From Whalleya microplaca (taxonomy: Eukaryota > Ascomycota > Sordariomycetes > Xylariales > Xylariaceae): DNA of 64,000 nucleotides. Positions 10,614 through 23,266 of the stretch are shown here, one piece after another. The stretch covers positions 951,442 to 1,015,441 of the forward strand of contig MU385719.1 of assembly GCA_022497155.1 (NCBI GenBank), given 5' to 3'. The number at the start of each line of letters is the position of its first letter. Position 1 is the first letter of the stretch. The translations under genes were made by a program, and so were the position numbers. The notes beneath the pieces were generated by a model, which worked only from the letters and a program-made list of their open reading frames with translations, ran no database searches and was not told where the DNA came from.

Positions 10614-12023
10614 ATGCCTGTCAAAGTGACTCTCCTTACCGAGGCCGATATCCCCGGTGCTGTATCTGCGATCCAGTGAGTCTCGCCAACGCCTTGTGTA
10701 TATTGCCGGCGGCTACCCTGCCATTTTCCACCATTTTCCCGCCTATAATCCTGCTCGGGTTCGACCAGGGGTGTATCCGAAGAGGTCTCCAAGCTGACCA
10801 CAACTACCGAAGGGAAGCTTTTGCCGACGATCCTTACAACAATTGGGTCTTCGACAAGTCCAAGGTATGCCTGCGTACTTGTTTCCTTCAGCCCTTTCCT
10901 ATTTGTCTTCTTAGTTTTAGCTTGCGGGTGCTGCGGTACTCAAAAGACTCCGAGAGTCCATCAAAGTTGGCCTCCTTTTTCCTCAAATGTATCCAGACCA
11001 CGCGCGATTATGCCAAGACTTGTTTCATAGACGTGGAGATGGGGCCGCGCAAACAATCCTCACGTTACTACACACAGCGTGATTCTTTGACAAACGCGAA
11101 CACGCTTCCGTCCTATTCACCGCTGTGCCTCGTCTGACACTGACGAGTGTCCGGGTTTCAAGCTGACAGGTCGACCAGTTCAATCCGCAGCGAAATGCCG
11201 CCTCTCTTGGCATCCGATGCCGTTGGGGTATGCGTAATGGGCTGTTCCACGTCGCGAAGGAGGAGGGCAGCGATGAAGTCCTAGGCGTCGCCTGCTGGCT
11301 AAAACCACAGCCCGCAAGCCAGCCGCCGAGCTGGCACGACTGGCTGGAGGGTTGGTGGCTGTGGCTCAATCAGGTCGGCATGAACTTATACTACTTCGGC
11401 CGGGGAGGTCTCAATCTCAAGGTAAGTGAGTTGATCACCACAAGGGATATGGCATCTTTCTCCCGAAGTCAAGCTTTTGGCCTGCCAGTCTGCCGACTTG
11501 GCGGCCGATCTTTCATTCCTTCGCTCAGCTTCGGGACGGTCAAGCTTTCTGCGGAGGCCTTTTGCTCGTTTCCCCTATGTGCATGACATGTGTTGTTTCA
11601 GCATGTGTATCAGTTAGGCAATCAGAACCAAATATTCCGACCGCCTCTTCTATAGACTAATTTACCCTCCGGTCACTAACTTGCCATGGGCAGCGCTATC
11701 ACATCTGGAAAGAGGCTCAAGCAAAGGCACAATCTACGATATGGACGGATCCGCGCGGTTACTACTTCCTCAACATCATGGTGGTCTCTCCTAAAGCCCA
11801 GAACAAGGGGATAGCGCGGCTCATGATGAACGCCGTGACAGACCAGGCTGACGCCGAAAACATGAACTGTTATTTGGAATCCAGCCGCGACGTGCCTAAT
11901 ATGCAGATATACGGCCGCTTCGGCTTCAAGTTTGCGAAGGAGCTAGAATGCAACGACGATGGGACGGCGATCAAGTTGTTTTGTATGGTCAGAGAACCGC
12001 AAGCTGGACCCCAGAAGAACTGA
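10614..12023 (+). CDS. GNAT-family N-acetyltransferase
   Basis: Four exons join in frame: 10614-10675, 10813-10864, 11170-11421 and 11694-12023, giving 231 residues. Exon 1 starts with ATG in a CACC context and encodes MPVKVTLLTEADIPGAVSAI. Exon 2 adds the EAFADDPYNNWVFD segment. Exon 3 encodes the conserved NPQRNAASLGIRCRWGMRNGLFHVA strand. Exon 4 holds the acetyl-CoA motif region (YYFLNIMVVSPKAQNKGIARLMM) and the CYLESS/NMQIYGRFGF end typical of small fungal GNAT proteins. The likely activity is acetyl transfer from acetyl-CoA to an amine; the substrate is unknown. Intron 2 (about 305 nt) and intron 3 (about 270 nt) are long for this window. A CTGAC branch point precedes both the intron 1 and the intron 2 acceptors. 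Confidence 0.85.
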
Positions 12024-13403
12024 ATATCTCGTATTCTGTATCTGGGTCAACCGGTAGGCTATTGAGCAGAAGTGCAGTTAGAGGAAATGCCGCACACGGA
12101 TGGATATACCCCTAAGACAATGTTATGAGCCGACGACGTATGGAAACGAAGAGCTAGACTGATGGCATAGGCAACTAGGGATAAGATTGATCCCGACGAG
12201 AAATGACTGGCTGGTAGATAATATCCAAGAAACCTTTACTGAAGGGTGTCCCATCTACCTATTTCATGTTATTTCTTTGAATGTGACAAAGATGCCTTAA
12301 GAGCTTACATCAACGTGATACTCCTATGACGGATGAGATAGCCATGTCAAGGAGCGCCGTTGTGTTCCTCCACAGGTATAGATTTTTACTAGTTTGTATC
12401 AAATAGTATCCCGTTTGACAAAAACTGTCTATATAGGACAAAGTGATGAGTATAATGGCTTGACCAGTGCACAATGGAAGCTAGATAGGGGTTGAACCCC
12501 TTTACATATATGTATAGGCGGCAGCCATATATAAGCCTGTATTCAGCCTTTAGACCTATTTCAACAAGAACACCACATTCAGATTTCAAACTCCCCATAC
12601 ATAAAACATAAAAGACTCCGTTCCAATAAACGAAACACTCATAGCAAAGCTTTATAGACATGAAACTTTAACAACACATGCATGCAAAAAGTGATACATA
12701 TACCTCGGCCAGCCGCAAGCTCTGTCGGTTTCACATGATATCGATCACCTCTACTACCTCCCAAGCTGCCACACCTACATATCCCTAACCCAAAGTAGGT
12801 ACGGATTATCTCAGCATCCTCAACGCCCATCGTCAGCACTAGCTTCGGAAGTCCGTCTTTTCAGCTAGGCTCGTGCCGTCCCGGATGATTGGCATGGTTG
12901 ACAGCAACTTACAGGTTAGCTTCGAGGTAGAAAGATGGAAGGGTACGAAAAGGTTTGGGTTAGTACGTCTGCAACAAGTAGTTGGCCTGATATACGAATT
13001 CGAGGCTCACCAACGCAACTCAGCTATTCAATCATAAAATAGCATCTAAAAATGCAAGGTTCTGTTACTACTGTTACAAACGGGGCCACCGGCGCCCTCC
13101 AGCTTCGCTTGCACGCCACAGGCGTATCCTAATCTGCGCCACCCGAAGCGGAAGCTTCCTCTATGTATTGTGTGTGTGCCATTGTACCCAGTAAACCCCC
13201 CGCGGCGCGTGTCCAGTCCGTTCTTTTGACCGGGCCCAACTACTCTCTACAAACTCCTATGAAAGCAAAATGTGATGCTGCGCTTAGGATACTGATGTGA
13301 CAGGGGAAGCGCGGTTTTCTATCTGGAAGGGGGAAGAAATTCGGTGATGTGAGACCAGCATACGTTTGGGTAGTTAGGGGGTCGGCATTGCTTAAGTGAA
13401 TGC
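12024..13403. other. Intergenic between convergent genes
   Basis: 3' sides of the GNAT gene (plus) and the NADH dehydrogenase gene (minus). I see no further gene or structured element. Confidence 0.5.
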
Positions 13404-15315
13404 TTACTCCCGTGAGACGTCTCGTCCATAGATCTTGGCCTTGACCCAGTCAAGAGCAACGAGGACGCGGTTGCGAGCTAAAGTATATCAGCGATGCTCA
13501 TTATCCTTGAAAATTTGAGTTGCGTTTGTGACTTACTGCTAAAGCACATGCTCAAGTATGCACTTCTCCAGAAGAAGTATGTGAGCTTACCACCACTGGC
13601 GACATTTCCATTCAGCCATGCAACATCCGCAACAGCTTTCTCACTACCAATGTAGGCCAAGCTGCCTTGGTGAGAGTAGTGGAAAGGCTTGATATCCTTG
13701 ACACGACGTAGTTGCTTCTCGGCCTCTTCAATTTGCTGCGTAACCTCTGCTGTGTTGCCAGGCTTGAGGTTCAGGCCGCCACTAAGCTCGCGGATCTTAT
13801 CCTCCAAAGCTTCGGTCTTGGCCATGTTGTTAAACAGCCTCGCCAGAAAAGAACCTTCTTGAGAAGCTACTTGAGCAGTTGGCGCGTATCCAGCAACGGC
13901 GCAGTCACCAACGGCCCAGATGTCGCGTGTGCCTTGAACAACCAGGTACTCGTTCACAGCAAGGCCACGTCTCGAGTCCTTCTGCGCGGGAATCTGGGAC
14001 ATGAGATCCCTGATTACCGGGCGCACTGCGTTACCGGTAGCCCAGACGAGAAGACCATAAGGGATAGTAAGTAGTGTTTTCTTGCCGTCAGGACCAGTAA
14101 CCTCGGCCTCAACGGTCTTTTCGGTGACCTTCTTGACCATAGTCTTAGCCTTGATCTCGATGTGCTCCTCCTTGAAAGTGCTCTCGGTGTAGTCAATGAG
14201 CTGCTTGCTGAACATGGGTAGAACGTTGGGAAGAGCCTCGATGAGCGTCACCTTGAACCGTGGAGAAATCTCAGGGATCAGCTTCTTGATGTCGTCATCA
14301 AAGAAATCTCGCAGTTCTCCAGCGAATTCGACACCGGTGGGACCACCGCCAACAACGACCATGTGAAGCAGACGGTCGATCTCCTCCGGTTCCTGGTCCT
14401 TGAAAGCGGCGGTCTCGACACAGTCCATTATCTTGGTACGGATGGCCTGGGCATCACGAATCTCCTTTAGGAAACAGCTGTGCTCGCGAACACCGGGAAT
14501 ACCGAAAGTAGCATTCTCTGCGCCCACACCAATGACAAGCATGTCGTAACTAACTTCAGTCGTGTGGATGTTTCCCTTGACATCACTGTTATCCGTAATC
14601 TTGATGACCTTCTTTTCCGTATCGATGTGGGTAGCCTCGGCTTCATAAAACTTGACAGCGGCTTTCTTGTGACGCAAGATCTGGCGGACGGGTTCCATGA
14701 TGGAGCGGTGCTCGATTTGACCCGTCGTACATGATGGCAGCAGGGGGGTGAACAGGAAGTAGTTACGCGGCGAAATGACAACGACATTATAGTTGGATGT
14801 GTCAAGCTTCTTGAGCAAAGCGACTGAGCCCCAGCCAGTGCCTTTGGAATAGAAGATAGTTAGACCAGGCCAACTTGAACTACATGGTTGGAAAGATATG
14901 ACTCACCGAGGACGACCAACGTCTTCTTACTGGGGTCCGGGGCAAACTGTTCTTCTGGATAGCGATCTAGGTAGCCATCATAGACGATTTTCCCAACACC
15001 TGCGAGGACGGATAGATAGGTGATGCGCCATATCCATCTGAAGGTGGTCCGGATTCTGCGCGGCTTCTTTACGGGCTTCGGAGGCGCGTCGGCATAAGAC
15101 CTCGTGAACTGGCGATTGACTGCTCTTCTTCGAGCGCCGGCGATCAGAGGGGTAGAGAGAGCCGACTTTCGCGATAATGACGTCGTGCTGAAGCTAGTCG
15201 CATTCACTCTACCAAGCTTAGCGACAGCTTCAGGACCAGACAGGCGCCCAACTGCTGCGCTGAGCCTGAGCCGAGGACCAGCGAGCCCAGTCAAGGCTCT
15301 TGAAGATGAAGCCAT
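13404..15315 (-). CDS. Alternative (type II) NADH:ubiquinone oxidoreductase, mitochondrial
   Basis: Three exons: 15315-14907, 14841-13537 and 13477-13404, giving 595 residues. The N-terminal ~75 residues are Arg/Ser/Ala-rich without acidic residues, as in a mitochondrial presequence, followed by a membrane segment (RWIWRITYLSVLAGVGKIVYDGYLD). The FAD-binding Rossmann motif GTGWGS spans the first splice junction at residues 137-142. The second nucleotide-binding motif VVVGGGPTGVEFAGE (about 298-312) binds NADH. The C-terminal FWRSAYLSMCFS and RDVSRE end are conserved in fungal external enzymes. It transfers electrons from NADH to ubiquinone without pumping protons; the layout fits an Nde1/Nde2-type enzyme facing the intermembrane space. 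No EF-hand insertion is visible, which argues against the calcium-binding NDE-1 type. Confidence 0.93.
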
Positions 15316-17082
15316 TGAATGATGTTAGGGAGCTTCAATGGCCAACCGCGAGGCTAGTCAACGAAGGGAGCGGGAGAATCAGAGGTTAAGAAGGGAGAAT
15401 AAAAATTATAAGCGTTGGTGGAGCGGGAGTTGATTTCCATTGGGGGGGGGTTGAGTGGGAGGAGGAGGGCTGGAGGGTTTCGGTGAGGTACTTGATAATG
15501 ACTGCATGCTGCGCTGACTTTCTGTCATGGCCCTTCAATCAATTGAAATTTTAGGTGGACCACAACTTCGGTTTCTTGCTTAACTGCTAGCGTCTTGGCA
15601 TCCACACACAAAAGTGCTATGTACCTAGGTACATAGGTAGATCTGGGTAAGCTGTCGGCCACACGGACCAGCGGGCTACCGGATTGCTGCTGAAGCCGGC
15701 TGCTACAGGACCGGGGGAGCTATGTAAAGCTGAAAATGCACACCAAATGCACAGTTGCATCAGTTGCATCAGTTGCATCAGTTGCATCAGTTGCATCAGT
15801 CCAGATAGTGGGGGTTCACCCGATTATTACATTAGCTCTGTCTATACAAAGTAGGTGCATACATATTGTAGCTGACAGCCTAGGAATTATGTCGGACTTG
15901 GCCGGCCTTTCCCAGCACATATACTACAATATATGCACATGCACATGCTCCATAGCAGAAAACATATGTATCTAAATGGTTACGTATATTTATGGTCAGC
16001 ATTCGTTATCTTCCATCCCTTGCTTGTGCCATCCTTCCAGGCCCCGGATGCCCGCTTATAAGGAGGGAATTGCTGCGAAATTAACTTTGCGTTATGGATG
16101 CAAGCTGTCATAGGAGTTTTCTGATTGGCTATGGTAACTACCTAACCTATGCCCGGTGAGACCCGACTCCAAAGCTTTCTTGCGCTGGAGTTCTTCACTT
16201 CCAAGGGTTCTGACTCAGCTGTCCCCAGAGCTATTTATTCCCTTATCTTCCGTAGTTGATTCGATTTTTTGTGACCTTTGGCGGTTGCTCGATCGATACC
16301 AAAACACCTCTCTTCGGCTGACCTCAGATCACAAGCTGAAGAATGTTGAGTCGAGGCCAACGATGCCCCCAAAGCATCCCAAATTTCAAAGTTGTGAGCT
16401 GGGTGGTGATGGGTATACACAACAAAACCTCGACCCGGTCAACAAGTCCATGATAGGAACTCGGAATACGCGTGGTTACGAGGTAGCTTACAGTAGGTAG
16501 GCGCATATTCTAGCTTCATTCGATTTGTCGACACTTGTTGAGACGCAGCCGAAATTCCGATCCTTTCGCGATTCAACAATCCTACAATAATCAAGGGCAT
16601 AAGGAAGGACATATACACTAAGTCTTATACACTAAGTCCCATAGTGATACATGTAATGAACTACTAACGGATATCATGTTGGGCTTTGATAGTGTACCTT
16701 GCCTACTAGCTCTATAAGTGACTATAATATATTACTGTCTTTTACGTCTATCAAGCAATGTTGTTTTATAACATAAATCTAAAGTTGTATGTAATTGGGA
16801 GACCGGTATAATCAATCAGCCAATTAGTCATCAAAGTGTCTACATAGATAACAGACAAGCAAAACGTTAGCCGCTATACACGATGTTAATTTCTACAACC
16901 GTTATCGCACAAAAGGAATAAATGAATTAAGGATCATGGTGGACACTCGTATCCGGCAACCGAGGAAGCCGAGGCAGCCAATTGCGCATGGCTAATACGA
17001 TATATATGTACGCAATACGCAAGATGCTTATTACTGTATAATGGACAAAAATTAGACAAAAATTAGACAAAAATAAATGGAG
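15316..17082. other. Intergenic, 1.8 kb
   Basis: Promoter side of the NADH dehydrogenase. It contains a 20-bp palindrome CTATGTACCTAGGTACATAG at 15617-15636 and a 9-bp tandem repeat at 15753-15797. No gene is supported. Confidence 0.5.
15753..15797. repeat. AGTTGCATC tandem repeat, 5 copies
   Basis: Five perfect 9-bp copies, followed by AGT of a sixth. Minisatellite without spacers. Confidence 0.95.
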
Positions 17083-17171
17083 CTCCCCCGGACAGGCTTG
17101 AACTGTCAACCTCCTGATGAACCGTGCATATGGTAACAGTCAGACGCGCTAGCCAATTGCGCCACGGAGGA
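17083..17171 (-). tRNA. tRNA-Asn(GUU) with a 15-nt intron
   Basis: The minus strand folds as a cloverleaf. The acceptor stem is TCCTCCG/CGGGGGA (one G-U pair) with discriminator G. The D stem is GCGC/GCGC. The anticodon stem is TCTGA/TCAGG with loop CTGTTA-A, so the anticodon is GTT. The variable loop is AGGTT, and the T arm is GACAG-TTCAAGC-CTGTC. A 15-nt intron sits one base 3' of the anticodon, the canonical position. Total length is 89 nt (74 mature), without encoded CCA. Confidence 0.93.
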
Positions 17172-17391
17172 CTTGGAATTATTGGATGAATATTATACCA
17201 TATAATATGACTACCTTATACCGGACACGGAGGATCCCGCGCACATGCATTTACACCCACTTGGCCGGCATTGCTATAGGGTTCCAATCTAAACCCGACC
17301 ACAGCTGCAGTATAATTAACATTATTTTTGTTTATATTCTCATATATTGACACCGAGTTTGCAGCAGTATTTTCTAACGATCGAAGTCGCC

Positions 17392-18065
17392 ATGGCATCA
17401 ACGGCTCTAGTGAAGAAATTCACCCTGATCTTCTACGCGCCTCCCTCCGTGGTCCAGGCCTGTAAGACAGCCATCTTCCAGTGCGTATAAACCAGACCTG
17501 AGTTCTCAGTTCCCCGCTCCAATTCTACACGGGAATGACCTACACATCTACCCCCTTGCATATTCCTAGATAGGGTCGGAACTTTCCAAAATTGGGTGAA
17601 CTTACGAGAGATGATGCCTACCTACTAACTCCGGGACTAGAGCTGGTGCCGGCCGATACCCGGGCCCCGGGAACTACACTGAAGTTTGCTGGTCGTCGAC
17701 GGGTGATGGTCAGTTCCGGCCCGGCCCCGGCGCGAACCCGAACATCGGCACGGTGGGCGCGCTGGAGGAGCTGCCTGAGGTGCGTGTCGAGACGCTAGTT
17801 ATCGGTGAAGATGTGGTCAAGAAGGCCGTTGCCGCGCTGAAGTCGTAAGTCTGTCTCGCTCTGCATGCGTCTTCTTCGCTCTCTTATTCTTCTGTAATAT
17901 GTATGTGCGTGTGTTTTGGGCGGCATATGCGTATGTCCTCGGTAGCAAGAACGGAGACTAGTATGCTCGTTTGAGCTGAGAGCTGACTGCGAGGCCCCTG
18001 TCTTACCTAGAGCACATCCATATGAGGAGCCTGCGTACCATGTGATTAAGTTGGAAGACTATTGA
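17392..18065 (+). CDS. NIF3-like small protein
   Basis: Three exons join in frame: 17392-17480, 17641-17844 and 18011-18065, giving 115 residues. The protein starts MASTALVKKFTLIFYAPPS. It contains GAGRYPGPGNYTEVCWSSTG, then GQFRPGPGANPNIGTVGALEE, and ends SAHPYEEPAYHVIKLEDY. These are the conserved segments of the small ferredoxin-like domain found alone or inserted in NIF3/YqfO-type dinuclear-metal proteins; fungal stand-alone copies are usually about 100-120 residues, which matches. The biochemical role of the family is not established. The gene sits directly downstream of the tRNA-Asn and is transcribed away from it. The SAHPYEEP codons are rebuilt across the second junction, which supports the splice model. 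Confidence 0.88.
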
Positions 18066-19056
18066 GCGCGATGACGGCAAGAGATTATGGCATAAAAGTA
18101 TTCAAATTGCTTTTGTTGTCGATGTTTAAAGACAGTGGACTGCGCTTCACGGGGGTATGTTCTATCGAGGGAAGATTAGACGAGTCCGAGTAACTTTCAA
18201 TCTGAGTTTACAGCATCCACAATCAATGTCGAGAATAATTCAGTTACTATCCATGGATCTGAAGGTTGAGAAGATGGTTTGTTCATTCGGCTAGGATGAT
18301 GATTAATGGTCTAATCATCAGAAACCGTATACTGATGGTTTGAGCTTCTAACCATCAAATATGGAATGTGCCTTCCCAAATATCCCTTCATGTCATATAT
18401 AAAGGGTCCTATTGTCTATACCTAAGAGTTTCCCGAATCCTGTTACATAGAACATAGCCTCTTGATACGAGAAATGAACTTAGAGAACTTAAACTGTGAA
18501 GTCTACTTTGCCATGTAAGAGTTCGACACAGGAGATGAAGATTTCAAGATAATGCGGTTCTAAACGAGTCTATAGCTGAATTACGACTACATATTGGATG
18601 ATTTTCCAAGTTACCGACACTGTCGTCAGTTTGAAGGTTCGTAGGTTTACCTTGATTTCGCTTAAAGGGGCTTATCGACTTTTCATGTAGAAGGCTGAGA
18701 CATAGATACTGGACTACATTTACTACTATTCATCACTAACTTCGAAATCAGCATGCACTGACAAATATTGTCTCTAGGGTAAAGATGAAGCTCTCAAATC
18801 TACCACCACCATTACACCACAAGTCACAGACTCCTGCAAAAAGGGGCTCACATAGCAACACCACAAACGCAGAAACGACATACCATGAACGAATTCATCA
18901 TCTGAAGGCTTTTGTTTATTCCTTGCTTACGACACTTTAACAAATAATACATCGAAATTCGTGGTAATCATATCACTAGACGCCAGCCAGTTGCACCCCC
19001 TTGCAAAAACCGCCAAAAGCCAGCCAGTCGCGCCCAACAACAACAAACAACGACTT
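18066..19056. other. Intergenic between convergent genes
   Basis: About 1 kb between the 3' ends of the NIF3-like gene and the flippase gene. I see no gene or repeat in it. Confidence 0.5.
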
Positions 19057-22000
19057 TCACCGCCCTGGCGTCGATGCTGGCATTTCTCCGTACCTCCCTC
19101 TATGTCTTGTCGTGTCGTAAGCATTGATGACGCGGGTCTGGCTTTCGTCGGCTTGCGAGAACGCGTAGCCGCGTTGTTTCCTCATGCGCTGTACTTGGCG
19201 CACCTTTCTGATCGCCTTCTGGAATTGCTCCATTCTGTGCAAGCAACGCTGTTAGCTACCATGAACGAATAAGACATGAGGAATAGAGGTGGTGAGGGCT
19301 TACCTTGGCCGATAGTCCTGGATATTGTACTTCTGGATTTCCTGTATATGGTGGTACGTCTGCGGATAATACATTCTCTTGGTGTATTTCCAGGAGAAGT
19401 CCCGGAGGAGACACAGGATGGGCAGGGCCACCGTCTGCAGCCAGAAGACAGGGTTGCTAAAGAGCTTCGGCACGAGACCGTGATACTCCTCCGAGAAGCC
19501 GAGTATGGGGGCGACGATTCCGTAGACGGCGACAAAGACGTACCAAATCGCCATGCTGCCCGGAATGGCCATCACGTGGTACTTGGTCCAATTATTAGTC
19601 ACCAACGCGGCTTTCCCGAGTACGGTCGCAAGGGTGGCAGCATATATAGATGTGCCCCAGACCCAGTGACCCGCAATCGTGCCGTCGTGTAGCTTGAGGT
19701 CCGGGTACCAGATGAGTTCGGCGAAGACATACAGGATAATCGAATGGTAAACAGCGCTGGCAATCCATGCTGAAAAAGTGCTGATCTTGAAAAACTGATT
19801 CCGTTGTCCCAGGGTGTAGAGCTGCGGGTAGCGATCAAGGAGTCGCGCAGAAATAAACTGGTCTAAAATACCCATGACCAGTGGTGGCAGCACAGTGTAA
19901 AACACGTTGTAGAACGAAAGAGTCCATGATTCGAAAAGAATTGCACCAGAGAAGACGTTTTGGAATGTGTACTAATAATGAATTAGCATTACACAATTAT
20001 TATGTGCCACAACACGTAATGTGTGGTAACGAAAAAAAATTAATAGTTGATTGAAAAAAGGGGAAGCTTACCCAAAATTGCGTCATATATAAAGTAATGT
20101 TCTTGTAGAACGAGAAAAGGATCGTCTTGCTGATACGCTGATAACTCCAAGCACCATGAACGAGAGTGAGTTTGCGGAGGAATCGGAATTGGGCAATCGA
20201 GATGTCGGCCGACCGGGCAGCCTGGAGACCCTCAACACCGGAGATACCGACGCCAATATGCGCAGCCTGGATCATGGACACGTCGTTTGCTCCATCGCCA
20301 ATGGCGAGGAGGATCTCGGGCGAGAACTTCTTGACCATCTTCACGACCAAAGCCTTCTGTAACGGCGAGACACGGCAGCAGATGACAGCTTTGCACATCA
20401 CGGCCAGGTCAAAGAACAGTTTCTCCATGTCAGGTTCCAGGGCGTAGGTAAGGGACTTGCCATCGATGACTAGAGCCAAGGTGTCCATCTCGACTGATCC
20501 GTCTGCGTTATTCCTAATAGCATCTAACTTTTTCTGAATGTTATCGCGAGTCGCTGTGGCATCTTCTTCATTAACAATCAAGAGCATCATGTCTTCACTT
20601 AGAAGCTTTGAACTCATGCCGATATTAATTGCCGTCTCCTGTCGGTCCCCGGTCAATACCCAGACCTTGATATTCGCTTGCTGTAAGGTGTGAATAGTCT
20701 CGGGGACACCATCTTGGAGACGGTCCTCAATGGCGGTCGCTCCGAGCAAGTAGAAATCATGCTCAATGATCTCAGCTGCTTTGTCTAGTTCTTCGGCACG
20801 ATTACCACCAACAGTGGTCTGTGCCCTGTCAAAGATCGCGTACCATTCCCGATACTCCTCGTCGGGAATTTCGCGCATCGCCAAACATAGGGTACGAAGC
20901 CCCTCTGAAGCATATTCCTCGAGATGTAGCAGAGTTTGCTCGACGTGGGGGTTATCATCGTTCAGGCGCTCCAGAATGACGGTGTCTGCGCCCTTGCAGT
21001 ACAATCGAATCTTTCCATCGGGGCACCGATAGATTGTCGACATTCGCTTCCTCGTGGAGTTGAACTCGCAGACGGCTAAAAGTTCATATTCGTACTCCTT
21101 CCCTTCCACCTCGATAATAACGGATCTTGGCTTGCGAGCGACAAATGTATACCCCATAGTCAGGGCACCTTGAACCAATGCACCTTCATCAGGCGAAGCA
21201 GCTTGGTATTTGATCTTACCTCCATTTCCTTCGTCCCGTTCTGGAATCACGGTATGGCAGGTGGAGAGAAGTGCCAAGAAATGATGGATCGCTTCGGCAC
21301 TCTCATGAGACTTCAAGTTCTCACGCATTCGCTTAAAGTCGTGGACACCAACCTCTATACCATCCTGAAACGTGGCCCTTCGATCCTCCGGTACTTCATC
21401 CGCATATTGTATTCCGCTGATCGTGCACTGCTTAAACTCCATCATATTGCACGTCAAAGTTCCTGTCTTGTCCGAGAAAACGAAGCCGACCATACCTAGC
21501 TCCTCCACTAAACTTGATGTCCGACAGTTTGCAGGTGTGTCTGTCTTATCGTAGTAAATATCAAGGTCATCATTAATCAGGATGCCATGCCAATATTTGA
21601 CCATCTCCACGGTTACAAACAGAGAGATTGGAACCAGTGACGAGAACAAGACCCAATAAGTAACGAGATCTTTGAAAATCGCTTTGACCACGTCTCCAGC
21701 TGTACCCAGAGAATCAAGCATTAGATAAGGAATCGTATCGGACCGAACGGAGCGGAAGACCAACTCTCCCACAGTACATATGACACTCAGAACAAGGAGC
21801 ATGCCAACTAGAGCAAGCACTAGCATGTTAAGTTGACGCTCGACCTTGGTTCGTTTGATCGGAGTTGCCGTCGCGTTGCGCATCAGCTTCGTCTCGTGCC
21901 CCGTAAAGACCACGATACCATGAACCCAGGGTGTGTTTCTCAGAGTAGCACCTCGTAATAACAGCTGCTCCGGGTTGAGAGGCAGTTCCTTTTCTCCTCC

Positions 22001-23266
22001 GCCGGCTTGCATAGTGAGAGTAGCCTCATACGTATACAAGCTACTGTTTGGCTGTTCCGAACGCACTCGCCCGCCCAACCTACTAAGTTCCGACGGGCTA
22101 ACCATTGTGGACGTTTCTGGCAACGCCTGCTTGATCTTCAGGTTGGTTTCGCCGTCAAGGTTCGCGGTCTCGATGTAACACAGGCCTTCGGGTTCGGAGC
22201 TTGCAAGTAGAACGATGTCGGCAGGGAAAGGTTCCTCGGACTCGACTCGTACAATGTCTCCCACAGCCACGTTGATCCATTTGGTCGATTCGAAACTAGA
22301 TCCTCGTAAGACCCTCGCCTTAGAGTTGTTGAGCGAACTGTCCGCCTGCTTCCGCCTATAATCTTCGACCAATTCCTTACCCGCAGATACTAGCAGCACG
22401 ACGACGAGAGGACCAATGGTGGTATAGCGATTCGTCGGGGAGAGGTTAGGAATTTGTTGCAGCGCCGCCGTGAACAAGAAGAACACGTTAGCGAATTTGG
22501 AGAATTGCTCGATCAGGAATTTAGGTAAGAAAGTCGCGACGTTGTACTTCGCAGTAGAGACGTGATTGTCGACATATTTGTTCGCCAAGTTCGCGGGAGG
22601 GTTATTCAAATGAATAATCCGAGGGCCAAGCGTGGACGGATCCGGCTTCCCGCTTCCAAAGCCGAACTTGAAGTTCTTCAGCTCGAATTTCTTGCTCTGC
22701 TTCGGCTGTGGTTCGATATGCGAATCTTTCCGGCCGTTACCCGGTTCCGTTAAAGGTAGATCCATCTCTGAGTAGCCTTTCTGTCCCATCCCGAGCACGC
22801 TCTTAGCTCTCCCCAAAAAGCCGCCACCTAAGCCAAGAACACTGTTGCGATTCCGCGCATTATTACGGCCAACCGAGTCGCCTGCTCCGTTAAGTGACCC
22901 CCCGTGCTGGTAGTATGACTGGCCGTCGTCGGGATAGTCGTCGAAATCGTCGGCGTATCGCTGGTAGTTGTTCAAATCCGAAGTCTGGCTGTACTGTCTA
23001 TCGGCATCGCCCAGGAAAGGTGGTCGAGGACCCGAAGCGCCGGCGCCCGGTGGTGGATTCTTCACAGACGGGTGAGTGGTCTGACTGCCGCCAATGAAAT
23101 CATCGTAGGATACGGAGGGTCTCGAGGGTTCGGTGTTGTAGGAGCGGATGAGTTCGTCGTCGTTTATGGGCGCTCTTTGTCCTCCGTAGGCGGGTTGATC
23201 GTCGAGATCAAGCAGGAGGTCATTCCTCGAACTGGAGGAGCCTCCTGGAGGCGCCCTGCCAGCCAT
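19057..23266 (-). CDS. P4-type ATPase, Drs2-class phospholipid flippase
   Basis: Three exons: 23266-20072, 19971-19304 and 19234-19057, giving 1346 residues, the usual length for Drs2. The N-terminal ~220 residues are cytosolic and contain DDLLLDLDD-type acidic and Ser/Gly-rich segments. The lipid-translocating core follows, with NLDGETNLK in the actuator domain and the phosphorylated Asp in FSDKTGTLT at residue 599. The nucleotide domain has KGADTVIL and WVLTGDRQETA, and the hinge motif is GDGANDVSMIQ. Exon 2 encodes the last membrane spans. The C-terminal tail (QFQKAIRKVRQVQRMRKQRGYAFSQ) matches the regulatory tail of fungal Drs2. It flips phosphatidylserine/phosphatidylethanolamine in the trans-Golgi with a Cdc50 partner. 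Dnf-type flippases are the main alternative, but the N- and C-terminal signatures favour Drs2. Confidence 0.95.

Noticed and set aside
15753..15797. CRISPR-like array
   Set aside because: The 9-bp units abut without spacers; it is a minisatellite in a eukaryote.
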